DNA of 64,000 nt from Maricaulis sp048268525 (GCF_048268525.1 NZ_JBLWVH010000017.1:9595-73594); one strand, 5' to 3'; positions 9,636 to 18,150 are shown, counted from the first letter of the stretch. Numbers and translations are program-made. The notes: generated from the sequence alone by a model not told the origin.

Positions 9636-9712
9636 TGGTGACCCCGACTGGATTCGAACCAGTGGCCTACAGATTAGGAATCTGTTGCTCTATCCGACTG
9701 AGCTACGGGGCC
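9636..9712 (-). tRNA. tRNA-Arg (anticodon CCT)
   Basis: The minus strand folds as a complete 77-base cloverleaf. The acceptor stem GGCCCCG pairs with CGGGGTC (one G-T pair), the D stem is GCTC/GAGC, the anticodon stem ACAGA/TCTGT encloses loop TTCCTAA with anticodon CCT (reads AGG), and the T arm is ACTGG-TTCGAAT-CCAGT. The discriminator base is A and the terminal CCA is encoded (9636-9638). AGG is a rare codon in GC-rich alphaproteobacteria. Confidence 0.96.
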
Positions 9713-9921
9713 GACCAGAATGCCTAACTGGAATAGTTGAATTCCTGACGCAAGTGCGAACTTCGGTCCGTCGGTGGCTTGCGGACATCGTGTGGTTCCG
9801 CCAGCCGGAAACCCATTCTTAACCAGTGGCTCAATTAAGCCTTTGTTTACAACGTCTGTTAGCGGGGGCGAAAAGTAAGTGGGCGATATTGGTCGCATGT
9901 AAATGGGCTGGGAGGCTCCTC
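9713..9921. other. Intergenic segment before the repeat subtilase
   Basis: No gene is visible in this segment between the tRNA and the exported subtilase. It is less GC-rich around 9820-9900 and probably holds the promoter of the subtilase. GGGAGG at 9910-9915 is the likely ribosome binding site. Confidence 0.4.
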
Positions 9922-12804
9922 ATGCGTCAATATTTGAAGTCCGGAGCTGCAGCGATTGCACTCTTGTCCCTGACCGGGGCAATGATGCCTGCACATGCGC
10001 AGGAGTCCGATGATGACGCGAATGGCGACGGGCTGAATTTCCTCCATCCCTATCGCGGCGACATCAACCCTTTCCGGGGCGACATCAACCCCTTCCAGGG
10101 CGATATCAATCCGTTCCGAGGTGACATTAATCCCTTTTATGGAGACATCTCTCCATTCTGGGGCGACATCAATCCATTCTGGGGCGATATCAATCCCTTT
10201 GGCGGGGACATCAATCCCTTCTTCAGTGACGACATCAATCCGTTCTGGGGCGATATCAATCCGTTCGGCGATGACATCAATCCCTTCTGGAGCGACATCA
10301 ATCCTTTCTGGCAGGATGTCGGCCCGCTCTGGGGTGATCTCAATACCGCGTGGAATGAGGCGGCGGCCGGCGGAGGCGACTACACGACGATCGCCAATGA
10401 CATGGCGTCGGTCATCGATCGCGCCGAGGATGTGTTCGGTGCCGCCATTGAAGCGCGGACCGGTCAGACGATGGACGAGGCCTTCCTCGACGCCCTGCTG
10501 GCGCGCTTCGGCATTGATCTTGACGATCCGGACAGCCTGGCCTCGGTCAGTGTCGGCCAGCGGTCGGAATTCTTCCTGACCTTCTATGACAGCCTGATGG
10601 GCTTCTCCGGCGTCGACCATATCGATCACTGGATGCCGGCCATCAATTGGTCACCGGCCATGGCCGCCAGCTATGACTGGGGCCGGGCCCCGCTGGTTGG
10701 CGTGCTCGATTTCAGCGTCAATACGGTCGATGGCTCAAGCTTCCGCGGACAGGGCGGCGAGCGTGACTATCTCAATGTCAATCACGGCAATGCCGTCGCC
10801 AGCCTGATCGGTGCGCCGGTCGATGGTGTCGGTGTCATGGGTGTCGCACCGCATGCGGCCTTGCGTTTTTACAATCCGTTCGACGAATCCCATACGGCCG
10901 GCTGGGATGATGTTGCCGCCGGGGTTGAGTCCCTGGCCAATGGTGGCACTTCCGTCATCAACATGTCACTGGGCGTGCCCGGCTGGACCCTGCACCAGGA
11001 ATGGGCGGAGGTCTTCCGCCAGGATCGGGTGGCGCGCCATGCCGATGATCTGACCTTCGTGATCGCCGCCGGCAATGACGGTGTCACGCAGACGGTGGAC
11101 CTCGACTGGACCGGTGTCTCGGTGCTCGACAATCTGCTTCTCGTCGGATCGGTCGACCCGAACGGCAATATCTCGTCCTTCTCCAATACGCCGGGCGAAG
11201 CCTGCTTGCTGACCAATGGTGTTTGCGAGACCGGCTCGCGCCTGATGGACCGTTTCCTGGTTGCACCGGGTGAGCTCCTCCTCGTCGATGACGGCGAAGG
11301 CGGTGTGACCCGCGTGTCGGGGACCTCTTTTGCGGCGCCGCTGGTGTCCGGTGCGGCGGCCCTGGTCAAGGGGTGGTGGTATTGGCTCGACGGCAGCGAA
11401 GTGGCGGATGTCCTGCTCTTGTCGGCGCGGGATCTCGGCGAGCCGGGTGTCGACGCGGTCTATGGCCACGGCATGCTCGATGTCGCTGGCGCCATGTCAC
11501 CGCTGGATGCGGCCAATCTCTACGGGCTGGACAAACACAGCAATCCGGTCGAAGCGGCGGAATTGATCATCACCGGTGGTCGTCTGTCACTGCGCCATTC
11601 CAACAAGCATTATGTCACAGTGTTCGAGGATATCGGCGACAGCTATCGCGACTTCTCGATCGCGGTGGACGATCTGATCGTTGGCAGCTCGCTGGCGGAA
11701 TCGGTCGCCAATGCCTATGCCGAACAATATATCTATGAGCGGACCAGCGCGTCGCTGAACGGGACCAGCTTCTCGGATATCAACAGCGCGTCCCGGGTCC
11801 TGTCCCGGCGCGGCAATCTGATGGTGACGGCCACGGCCTCCAGGCTGGATCCGTCCAATGTCGGCTATGCCCGTGATCTTGGCTTCCATGCCGGTGTCGA
11901 GCTGACCGATACGGAAAGCGGCCGGTCCATGAAATTCGGTGTCGGTGAGGGCGCCTTGGCGCTGTCCAGCCAGACCGGCTTCAATCTCTTCTCGGACCAT
12001 CGTCCGGAAAGCGGTGGGGTGAACCCGGTCCTCGGCTTTGCCTCCGGCGGTGCCTATGCCGCCAGCACATTCAACATGGACGGCGATCTGCAAGTCTCCT
12101 TCGGTATCACGACCACCCATGAGCAAGCGCTCTATGTGATGCCGGGCACTGGCGAGGAGCGCGCCCTGTTTGACAGCGTTGCGCCTTACCAGGCCTTCGC
12201 CGCCAATATCGATCTCAGCTATCCGCTGAGCGATCTTGTAACGGTCAATGGCTCGCTGACCCAGCTGCACGAGGCGACCGGCCTGCTCGGTGCCCAGGGC
12301 GGCAGTGTCCTGGCCCTTGAGGGCGGTGCGGACACGACCGCCCTGACCTTTGGTGTCGACGCCCGGCCGTCCTCGCGGATCTCCCTGAGCGCGTCGATGA
12401 CCATGGCCCAGACGCGGACCACGGCCTTTGATGGCGGCCTGCTCGACATTGCCGAGCGTATCGACAGCACTGCGGCACAGGTCTCCATCCGCTACGAGGC
12501 GCTGTTCTCGAACAATGATGGTGTCCGCTTCAGCATGGTTCAGCCGCTCCATATCGAAAGCGGTGCCCTTGGCTATACCGGGATGGCGGTCACCGATCGC
12601 GAGACGGGTGAGCTGGGTGTCCAGAGCGATACCTGGGAGCTGGGTGGTCGGCGTCCGGTCTATGCCGAGGTCATCTATGCGACCGAGCTGGGATCATCGG
12701 ACCGTCGTTTGAGCGTCTTCAGTCGCCAGCAATTGTCCGGCGACGAGCAGGCCTCGGAGTTCTCGGCCGCGACCAGCGGTGTGCGCTTCGAAATGCGCTT
12801 CTGA
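9922..12804 (+). CDS. Exported S8 subtilisin-like protease with GDINPF heptad repeats and autotransporter-like C terminus
   Basis: The 960-residue protein opens with a Sec signal peptide ending AHAQ near residue 30. Residues about 45-145 are a tandem array of a seven-residue unit, consensus W-G-D-I-N-P-F, twelve clear and two decayed copies. The S8 domain follows with catalytic Asp263 (GVLDFSVNT, replacing the usual DTG or DSG), His288 (NVNHGNAVASLIGAP) and Ser469 (SGTSFAAPLVSGAAAL). From about 590 to the end, alternating strands and a final Phe (RFEMRF) look like an outer-membrane barrel, so I infer a self-secreting surface protease. ATG 9922 follows GGGAGG and gives a clean signal peptide. 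A hairpin terminator follows the stop. Substrate unknown. Confidence 0.85.
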   Translation: MRQYLKSGAAAIALLSLTGAMMPAHAQESDDDANGDGLNFLHPYRGDINPFRGDINPFQGDINPFRGDINPFYGDISPFWGDINPFWGDINPFGGDINPFFSDDINPFWGDINPFGDDINPFWSDINPFWQDVGPLWGDLNTAWNEAAAGGGDYTTIANDMASVIDRAEDVFGAAIEARTGQTMDEAFLDALLARFGIDLDDPDSLASVSVGQRSEFFLTFYDSLMGFSGVDHIDHWMPAINWSPAMAASYDWGRAPLVGVLDFSVNTVDGSSFRGQGGERDYLNVNHGNAVASLIGAPVDGVGVMGVAPHAALRFYNPFDESHTAGWDDVAAGVESLANGGTSVINMSLGVPGWTLHQEWAEVFRQDRVARHADDLTFVIAAGNDGVTQTVDLDWTGVSVLDNLLLVGSVDPNGNISSFSNTPGEACLLTNGVCETGSRLMDRFLVAPGELLLVDDGEGGVTRVSGTSFAAPLVSGAAALVKGWWYWLDGSEVADVLLLSARDLGEPGVDAVYGHGMLDVAGAMSPLDAANLYGLDKHSNPVEAAELIITGGRLSLRHSNKHYVTVFEDIGDSYRDFSIAVDDLIVGSSLAESVANAYAEQYIYERTSASLNGTSFSDINSASRVLSRRGNLMVTATASRLDPSNVGYARDLGFHAGVELTDTESGRSMKFGVGEGALALSSQTGFNLFSDHRPESGGVNPVLGFASGGAYAASTFNMDGDLQVSFGITTTHEQALYVMPGTGEERALFDSVAPYQAFAANIDLSYPLSDLVTVNGSLTQLHEATGLLGAQGGSVLALEGGADTTALTFGVDARPSSRISLSASMTMAQTRTTAFDGGLLDIAERIDSTAAQVSIRYEALFSNNDGVRFSMVQPLHIESGALGYTGMAVTDRETGELGVQSDTWELGGRRPVYAEVIYATELGSSDRRLSVFSRQQLSGDEQASEFSAATSGVRFEMRF
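10054..10353 (+). repeat. In-frame 21-bp tandem repeats encoding GDINPF units
   Basis: Fourteen units occur within the subtilase gene. Variants at the first position are R, Q, Y, W, G and S, while D-I-N-P-F is nearly invariant. Codons differ among copies (AAC/AAT, CCC/CCT/CCG, TTC/TTT, GAC/GAT, ATC/ATT), so the peptide is conserved while the DNA has drifted. One copy carries an extra residue (FSDDINPF); the last two (WQDVGPL, WGDLNTAW) are degenerate. Confidence 0.95.
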
Positions 12805-12827
12805 TCCTCGCGGCGGCGCGTTGAAAG

Positions 12828-12858
12828 AGGGCCGTCGGCGAGCGCTGGCGGCCCTTTT
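12828..12858 (+). terminator. Rho-independent terminator after the repeat subtilase
   Basis: A perfect seven-base stem AGGGCCG/CGGCCCT with a 14-base loop is followed by four T residues. It lies about 23 bases beyond the stop codon and separates the protease from the EAL gene downstream. Confidence 0.75.
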
Positions 12859-12966
12859 CATTTGTCTCGCTTCGCGGGTGGGCGCCCTTCATTAGGCATT
12901 CCTTTAACGGAGACTGCTAGAGTTCGGCATCAAGGGCGTCCAAAGCGATGCGTTCGGAGAGAGTTT

Positions 12967-15531
12967 GTGCGTTTGCCTGCAAGTCCACTGGCGATAGTTG
13001 CGGTCGTCCTGAGCTTTGTTCTGGCTCTGGTGCCATCCGCTGTTCGCGCGCAAGACTCTGAAACAGTTCACACTTTTTCGGAAGCAGTTGATGCGGCGCG
13101 CTCCGTCATGATGGCCGATCCGACGGCTGCCCTATCCCTGGCCGAGCGTGCGGAAGTATTGGCTGGTCAGCTCATAAATAATGAACGTGATGAAGCATTG
13201 GCAACGGCCGAATGGCTACAGTCCGAAGCGTTGACCCGCATGGGGCGTGCCGAGGATGCACACCCGCACGCCCTCGAGGCGCTAGGCCGATTGGGCGAGG
13301 CTCCGGCCGAGACAAAACTGCTGGCTGACATCTTCACCTCGCTCGGGCGGATCGAGAAAGTATTGGGCGCGCACGGCGAGGCCCTTGAACATTATCAGCG
13401 CGCTTATGAAATCTATCGCGATGTTGGGGAGCTTCGCAGCGAATCGATCGCACTCCAGTCCATGGCGTCCGTCTATTCCGACGCCCGGCAATATGAGCGC
13501 GCCGTTGAGTATTTCAGGGACGCGCTTGATCGCTATCAGGACCCGGCGCTTGATCTTGCGGCCCACAATAATCTGGCAAACGCCCTGACCCAGCTCGAGC
13601 GCTATGATGAGGCCGCCGCGTCCTATGCGCAGGCGAGGGCGCTCGCAGACGCCATGGGCAGCGCAATCCTTGAAGCACGTGTGCTTAACAACCTGGCCAA
13701 TTTGCAGCTCGAGTTGGCGGATTATGACGGGGCAGACGCGACGATTGATGCGGCTTTCAGCCTCGTCGCTGATGACGGCACGTTTGAATGGGTCCGGTTC
13801 TTCTGGGGTGTGCGCGCGCAGATCGCCTATGGCCGCGGTGACCCTCAAAGCGCTGTCAGATTCCTTGGCGTCGCTTTCCGCGATGTCGAGATCGCGACGA
13901 CATCGCAGAACTTCATGGAATTGCACGGGAGTGCAGCAGAGATTTATGCCGCCCACGGCGACTGGGGCTTGGCCTACGACCATTTGCAGGCGTTCAAACG
14001 CCTGACCGACGAGCGGGCGGCTTTCGCGAGCTCGGCCAATAGCGCTCTGGTGGGGGCCCAGTTCGACTTCACGGAACAGGAACTCGAAATCCAGCAATTG
14101 CGTTCCGAGGGCCTTGAACAGGCGCTCGAACTGGCCCGGGCGCGCCAGGCCCGCAACATGATGATTGCCACGGGCATCGGTGTGCTCTGTCTCGTCATTG
14201 CCGGGATCGTGTTTGCCAGAAGCCGCGTGGCGCGTGCGAAGGCGCGGGCATTGTCAGACAGCCTCTATACGGACGCCAGTACGGGGCTGCCCACCCACGC
14301 GGCCATGCTTCGCGACCTGGCCGGGGTCATGGCCAGGACGGGCAAGGCGCCGGTTGTCATCGCGGTCCAGATCAAGCGCCGCAAGCATTTGTCCGGCGCG
14401 CTCGGTTACCGGGTCTATTCGCGTTTTGAGCAGGCCGTTGCTGACCGCCTGGCCGGTGGCAATTATCCGGTGACGGTGTACCGGCTCCTGCCGGGATTGT
14501 TCGGATTGCTGCAGCCCTCCGCCGACACGCGCGAGGCCTGCGCCGTGGCCCGGGATGTAACAGGATTGTTCGAATCCGCCGTCCAGGTCGACGATCTCAA
14601 TATCGATGTCGGGATCATTTGTGGTCTGGCACGGGACGACGATGCAGAGACCGCCATTCGCCAGGCTCATCTGGCGATCGATCAGGCGCGCAACCACAAT
14701 CAGTCCCATGCCGAATTTGATCCGGACATGTACGGCAATCCCGCGGCGAACCTGTCATTGATGAGCGAAATGATGCGGGCGACGGAAAAGGGTGAGATGT
14801 CGCTCTATTACCAGCCAAAGCTGAAAGTACGTACCGGGCAGTATGAATCCGTGGAAGCGCTCAGCCGCTGGTTCCATCCCGAGCGGGGCTTCATTTCGCC
14901 GGATCAATTCATTCCGCAAGCCGAGGAAACCGGGCATATCCGGCCCTTCACCGAGTGGGTTTTCCGGCAAAGCATCGAGGACCAGAAACGTCTGCTCGCC
15001 GAAGGAAAGCCGATCGCCATCGCCATCAATATTTCCGGCGCCTTGGTCGGCGATCCGGAATTCGCGCGCACAGTCCGTTCCATGATTGTCAGTGCCAGCG
15101 GACCGATCACGCTCGAAATCACCGAGACGGCCGTGATGACCAATCCGGAGAAGGCGATCGAGCACCTCAATGCGTGGCGTGAATCCGGCGCCCGGATCTC
15201 CATCGATGATTATGGTACCGGCCAGTCCTCGCTGGCATATCTGCAGATGATCCCCAGCGATGAGCTGAAGCTTGACCGTCAGTTCGTGTCCAACCTGAAT
15301 GCCAATGCGCGCGGCCGGATGCTGATAAAGTCGACCATCGACCTGGCGCACAATCTTGGTTTGGAGGTTGTCGCTGAAGGGGTCGAGACAGAGCCCGATT
15401 TTGCCGCGCTGAAGCTTCTAGGCAGCGACTGGATCCAAGGCTATCACTTGTCCAGACCCTTGCCGTTTGCCGAGCTGACAGAGTTTCTGGCAACGCCGGA
15501 AGAGACGATCCTGAGGTCTCAGTCTTCCTGA
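12967..15531 (+). CDS. Exported or membrane TPR - degenerate GGDEF - EAL protein (probable c-di-GMP phosphodiesterase)
   Basis: The 854-residue protein starts at GTG 12967, six bases after GGAGAGA, giving a signal peptide that ends VRAQDS. About 350 residues of TPR-like helical repeats follow, then a coiled helix and a transmembrane segment (MIATGIGVLCLVIAGIVFA). A GGDEF-like domain has LLPGLFG in place of GGDEF and should not make c-di-GMP. The C-terminal EAL domain keeps its catalytic set: EAL with Glu630, NISG, ITETAVM, IDDYGTG, LKLDRQFV, EGVET and QGYH, so hydrolysis of c-di-GMP is likely. The topology places TPRs in the periplasm and EAL inside, suggesting a transmembrane sensor. It follows the repeat subtilase but beyond a terminator. 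Confidence 0.88.
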   Translation: MRLPASPLAIVAVVLSFVLALVPSAVRAQDSETVHTFSEAVDAARSVMMADPTAALSLAERAEVLAGQLINNERDEALATAEWLQSEALTRMGRAEDAHPHALEALGRLGEAPAETKLLADIFTSLGRIEKVLGAHGEALEHYQRAYEIYRDVGELRSESIALQSMASVYSDARQYERAVEYFRDALDRYQDPALDLAAHNNLANALTQLERYDEAAASYAQARALADAMGSAILEARVLNNLANLQLELADYDGADATIDAAFSLVADDGTFEWVRFFWGVRAQIAYGRGDPQSAVRFLGVAFRDVEIATTSQNFMELHGSAAEIYAAHGDWGLAYDHLQAFKRLTDERAAFASSANSALVGAQFDFTEQELEIQQLRSEGLEQALELARARQARNMMIATGIGVLCLVIAGIVFARSRVARAKARALSDSLYTDASTGLPTHAAMLRDLAGVMARTGKAPVVIAVQIKRRKHLSGALGYRVYSRFEQAVADRLAGGNYPVTVYRLLPGLFGLLQPSADTREACAVARDVTGLFESAVQVDDLNIDVGIICGLARDDDAETAIRQAHLAIDQARNHNQSHAEFDPDMYGNPAANLSLMSEMMRATEKGEMSLYYQPKLKVRTGQYESVEALSRWFHPERGFISPDQFIPQAEETGHIRPFTEWVFRQSIEDQKRLLAEGKPIAIAINISGALVGDPEFARTVRSMIVSASGPITLEITETAVMTNPEKAIEHLNAWRESGARISIDDYGTGQSSLAYLQMIPSDELKLDRQFVSNLNANARGRMLIKSTIDLAHNLGLEVVAEGVETEPDFAALKLLGSDWIQGYHLSRPLPFAELTEFLATPEETILRSQSS

Positions 15532-15556
15532 CGGCCTGGCGCGAAAGTGGTGCGTG

Positions 15557-16207
15557 TCACGGACTTGCAGGCTGAAGCCCGTCTTGCTTCAGGCGCCAGA
15601 CCAGCAGGTCGATGCGGTCCTGTCCGAAGAAGGGTTCGCCCTTCCAGACCAGGGTCGGGACGCCCCAATGACCGGCGGCTGTGAGGGCTGCCTCATTGTC
15701 GGCGAGGATGGCATCGAGGCGGTCTGCATCGGTTTCGGCGGTCGAGATCAGGGTGTCTGCATCCAGTCCGCAGCCGGTCAGTGCATCCTCAAGGGTGCCC
15801 GCTGCCGTCCAGTCTTCACCGGACCAGATTTTCGATGAAATTGCCGACAGTGCGGCGAGGCCTGATCCTGTTTCCGCCGCGGCCAGTCCGATCCGGGTCA
15901 GGCGGTGGATGTGCGGCTGGTCGGGCGCGGCGCGCTTGCGGTCGGCCTGCATCAATACCGGGTCGGGCGAGGGCAGGCCGATCGGCATGCCGAGATACTC
16001 GGCCAGGCGCAGCACGTCGGTGAGCAGATAGCCCATCCACATCGGGTCTTCGCGCTCGAAGAAGTCGGGCTGGCGCAGGGCCAGGGGCCGCACCGGCCGG
16101 ACATTGATGGTGAGATCCCACTCCGCTTCCAGCGCCACGAGGCGTGGCAGGGCGAGATAGGAATAGGGGCTGCGAAAGGACCAGAACAGGTCGACAAGAT
16201 GGGGCAT
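15557..16207 (-). CDS. 2-hydroxychromene-2-carboxylate isomerase family / DsbA-like thioredoxin-fold protein
   Basis: The 216-residue protein has the kappa-class GST/DsbA-like opening VDLFWSFRSPYSYLALPRL with the conserved Ser of the isomerase family in place of a CxxC pair. A C-terminal block GVPTLVWKGEPFFGQDRIDLL matches the cis-Pro loop of this fold. Characterised members isomerise 2-hydroxychromene-2-carboxylate in naphthalene catabolism with glutathione, but many relatives have no proven substrate and there are no naphthalene genes nearby. It is cytoplasmic. Confidence 0.85.
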   Translation of the reverse strand: MPHLVDLFWSFRSPYSYLALPRLVALEAEWDLTINVRPVRPLALRQPDFFEREDPMWMGYLLTDVLRLAEYLGMPIGLPSPDPVLMQADRKRAAPDQPHIHRLTRIGLAAAETGSGLAALSAISSKIWSGEDWTAAGTLEDALTGCGLDADTLISTAETDADRLDAILADNEAALTAAGHWGVPTLVWKGEPFFGQDRIDLLVWRLKQDGLQPASP

Positions 16208-16245
16208 GGCGGCAGTCTAGGGCCGGCTGGGCGCCAGACAAGCAA

Positions 16246-16274
16246 AAGGGCGGGGCCCTGCGGCGCCCGCCCTT
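16246..16274 (-). terminator. Rho-independent terminator of the chemoreceptor-like gene
   Basis: On the minus strand a perfect nine-base stem AAGGGCGGG/CCCGCCCTT with an 11-base loop is followed by TTTTGCTTG. It lies 24 bases after the stop of the chemoreceptor-domain gene. Confidence 0.75.
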
Positions 16275-16297
16275 GCTGTTCGGCTGTATGGCCCGGT

Positions 16298-16879
16298 CTA
16301 GCGGACCTGGTCGCGCAGCGTGTTGAGCTGGCTGGCCACTTCCTGGGTCGCCTGGGTCATCTGGTCGACGGCTTCCTTGCCGCGCGCCACCGACTGGCCG
16401 GAACCGCGAACACCATCGAGGATTTCCTTGACCTCATTGTCGAGCGCCGAGATGCGCGAGGCAATGTCCTCGGTGGCCTTGGCGGTCTGGCCGGCCAGCG
16501 CTTTCACTTCACCGGCGACAACCGCAAAGCCGCGACCGGCATCGCCGGCGCGAGCGGCCTCGATGGTCGCGTTCAGGGCCAGAAGATTGGTCTGGCTGGC
16601 AATCGCTTCAATCGTCGACAGGATGGCGTTGATGCGCTGTGAGGCGTCGGTGAGGGCCTCGACGCGGCGCTCGAGCACCTGGCTCGATTCCTCGACCTGG
16701 TTCATCGCATCGCGGGCCACCTGGGCAGCCTCGGCGCCCTGCGAGGCGCGGGCCGCTGATTCGCCAACGGCTTCAGCGATGGCATTGGCGTCGGTGGTGG
16801 CGCCCTCATGGGCAGAGGCATCGTCGGTATAAGCGTAGGCGTTCATCGGAGGGGTGTCCCTGATTGAAATGTCAGCCAT
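16298..16879 (-). CDS. Minimal soluble methyl-accepting chemotaxis signalling protein
   Basis: The 193 residues consist almost only of the chemoreceptor cytoplasmic hairpin, with the highly conserved tip IASQTNLLALNATIEAARAG and GRGFAVVAGEVKALA that binds CheA and CheW. No transmembrane helix, HAMP or sensor domain is present, and the methylation helices are short. The first about 30 residues are low in hydrophobics. It would act as a soluble receptor core or an adaptor. The start is uncertain: neither ATG 16879 nor ATG near 16843 has a clear ribosome binding site. Its promoter region contains a direct repeat (16897-16918), and no che genes are in the window. Confidence 0.82.
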   Translation of the reverse strand: MADISIRDTPPMNAYAYTDDASAHEGATTDANAIAEAVGESAARASQGAEAAQVARDAMNQVEESSQVLERRVEALTDASQRINAILSTIEAIASQTNLLALNATIEAARAGDAGRGFAVVAGEVKALAGQTAKATEDIASRISALDNEVKEILDGVRGSGQSVARGKEAVDQMTQATQEVASQLNTLRDQVR

Positions 16880-16896
16880 CAGCAATAGCGGTAGTT

Positions 16897-16918
16897 GGTA
16901 AACGGAATGGTAAACGGG
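16897..16918. promoter_or_regulatory. Direct repeat GGTAAACGG upstream of the chemoreceptor-like gene
   Basis: GGTAAACGG is repeated with a 12-base period (16897-16905 and 16909-16917), 18-40 bases upstream of the probable start of the minus-strand chemoreceptor-like gene. On the coding strand it reads CCGTTTACC twice. A regulator-binding site is possible; no known motif is matched with certainty. Confidence 0.3.
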
Positions 16919-17003
16919 CCAGCCAATTTTCCGCCTATTTTGGGTTAGTCATATTGAATAATGCAACTTATAAGGGTATTCATTATCGGGCATGGAGACC
17001 GAT

Positions 17004-17939
17004 ATGAGATGGCTTGGCTTGACCTTGGCATGCTTGGCGGCCTGCGGGCCGACGAGTGCCGTACAACAGGAAGACAATCAGGGAGTGCGGGCGACACACA
17101 CTGGAGCCGTCCCGTCATCCGGACAGGCGGCGCGGCCTGTCGGGGACAACTACGGGGACAACTACGGGGCCGACTACGGGGCCGACTACGGGGCCGGTCA
17201 GGCAACGCTCCGGCCTGACGGCGAATCAGGCGAGCGCGGACGCTTTGTCGCGATGTCGGGAGCGCTGACCCTGACCATCGAGACCGAAGCCGGACCGCTG
17301 GAGGTCAGGCTCGCGGAGGTCGACACGCCGATACCGGACGAGACCCGGGCCTGGCTGGCCGATCAGGTGGCGGGTCGTGACGTCGAACTTGTTTATTCCG
17401 GTTTGCGCCGTGACCGCTATGACAGGGCCCTGGCGCAGGTTCTCGTGAGTGGGGATGCCGCCGCTGACTGGCTGCAATACCGGCTGGTCGAGGCCGGGTT
17501 GGCGAGGGTGATGAGCCATGCCGACAACCAGGCCCAGGCGCCGATCCTGCTGATGACTGAAGCGCGGGCGCGCCGGGACAGGCGGGGGCTGTGGGCCCGG
17601 CCGGACCATCAAGTCCGCGACACCCACCCGGACGCGCGGGCGCAGGATGTAGGGTCTGCCCAGATCGTTGAAGGTCGTGTCCTGGAGGCGGTCCGGCTCA
17701 ATTCCGGCCGCATCTACCTCAATTTCGGAAGCGACTATCGCACGGACTTCACGGTCCGCATTGATGCGCCGGACAGTCAGGCCTTCCTCGATGCCGGATT
17801 AACCCCTGAGGCCATGACAGGCAGGCGCGTGCGGGTCCGCGGATGGCTGAGCGACGAAAACGGGCCGATGATCGTGATCGATCACCCGGCCCGCATCGAA
17901 TTGCTGGAAGAGGACGCGGCCGCATCGCAGCCGCGATAG
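17004..17939 (+). CDS. Staphylococcal-nuclease-domain (SNase) lipoprotein
   Basis: The 311-residue protein begins MRWLGLTLACLAACGP; the lipobox LAAC implies a lipid-anchored envelope protein. A short repeat stretch GDNYGDNYGADYGADYGAG covers about residues 48-64. The SNase fold follows (GRFVAMSGALTLTIETEAG, VRLAEVDTPIPDETRAWLAD, GLRRDRYDRALAQVLV, with catalytic-type Arg residues in RLAEVD and RYDRALAQ). It should be a calcium-dependent phosphodiesterase acting on nucleic acids. A C-terminal second beta domain (about 215-300) resembles the extra SNase-like region of alphaproteobacterial homologues. ATG 17004 has GGAG six bases upstream; ATG 16992 does not. Confidence 0.82.
   Translation: MRWLGLTLACLAACGPTSAVQQEDNQGVRATHTGAVPSSGQAARPVGDNYGDNYGADYGADYGAGQATLRPDGESGERGRFVAMSGALTLTIETEAGPLEVRLAEVDTPIPDETRAWLADQVAGRDVELVYSGLRRDRYDRALAQVLVSGDAAADWLQYRLVEAGLARVMSHADNQAQAPILLMTEARARRDRRGLWARPDHQVRDTHPDARAQDVGSAQIVEGRVLEAVRLNSGRIYLNFGSDYRTDFTVRIDAPDSQAFLDAGLTPEAMTGRRVRVRGWLSDENGPMIVIDHPARIELLEEDAAASQPR
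17142..17195 (+). repeat. 12-bp tandem repeat inside the nuclease lipoprotein gene
   Basis: Two identical copies of GGGGACAACTAC are followed by two identical copies of GGGGCCGACTAC and a partial fifth. The near-perfect DNA identity suggests recent slippage. It codes for GDNY/GADY units between the lipid anchor and the nuclease domain. Confidence 0.95.
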
Positions 17940-17973
17940 GAGAGCCGCTCAGGGCAGGGATCGCCAGCGCGAG

Positions 17974-18038
17974 TCCATACTCCGGCTCCATACTCTGGCT
18001 CCATACTCTGGCTCCATACTCCGGCTCCATACCCTGGC
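17974..18038. repeat. Five-copy 13-bp tandem repeat in the nuclease/rpoH gap
   Basis: The unit TCCATACTCCGGC (variants with T or C at position 9, one with CCC) occurs five times without spacers. It lies between the convergent nuclease and rpoH genes. 13 is not a multiple of three and no gene crosses it. The rest of the 17940-18150 gap shows nothing recognisable. Confidence 0.95.
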
Positions 18039-18150
18039 CCGGACCTTCGCGCGCACACGGGCCTCAGGCCAGGCTGGACGCAGACCTCCAGGCGTGTCGG
18101 GGCGTGTCGAGCTTTGCGTATCAGGCCCTGGCGCTTCAGGTGTCGTCGCG

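Noticed and set aside
14290..14600. Diguanylate cyclase activity in the TPR-EAL protein
   Set aside because: The GGDEF signature is replaced by LLPGLFG, so c-di-GMP synthesis is not expected.
17974..18038. A CRISPR-like array
   Set aside because: The 13-bp units abut with no spacers and there are no cas genes.
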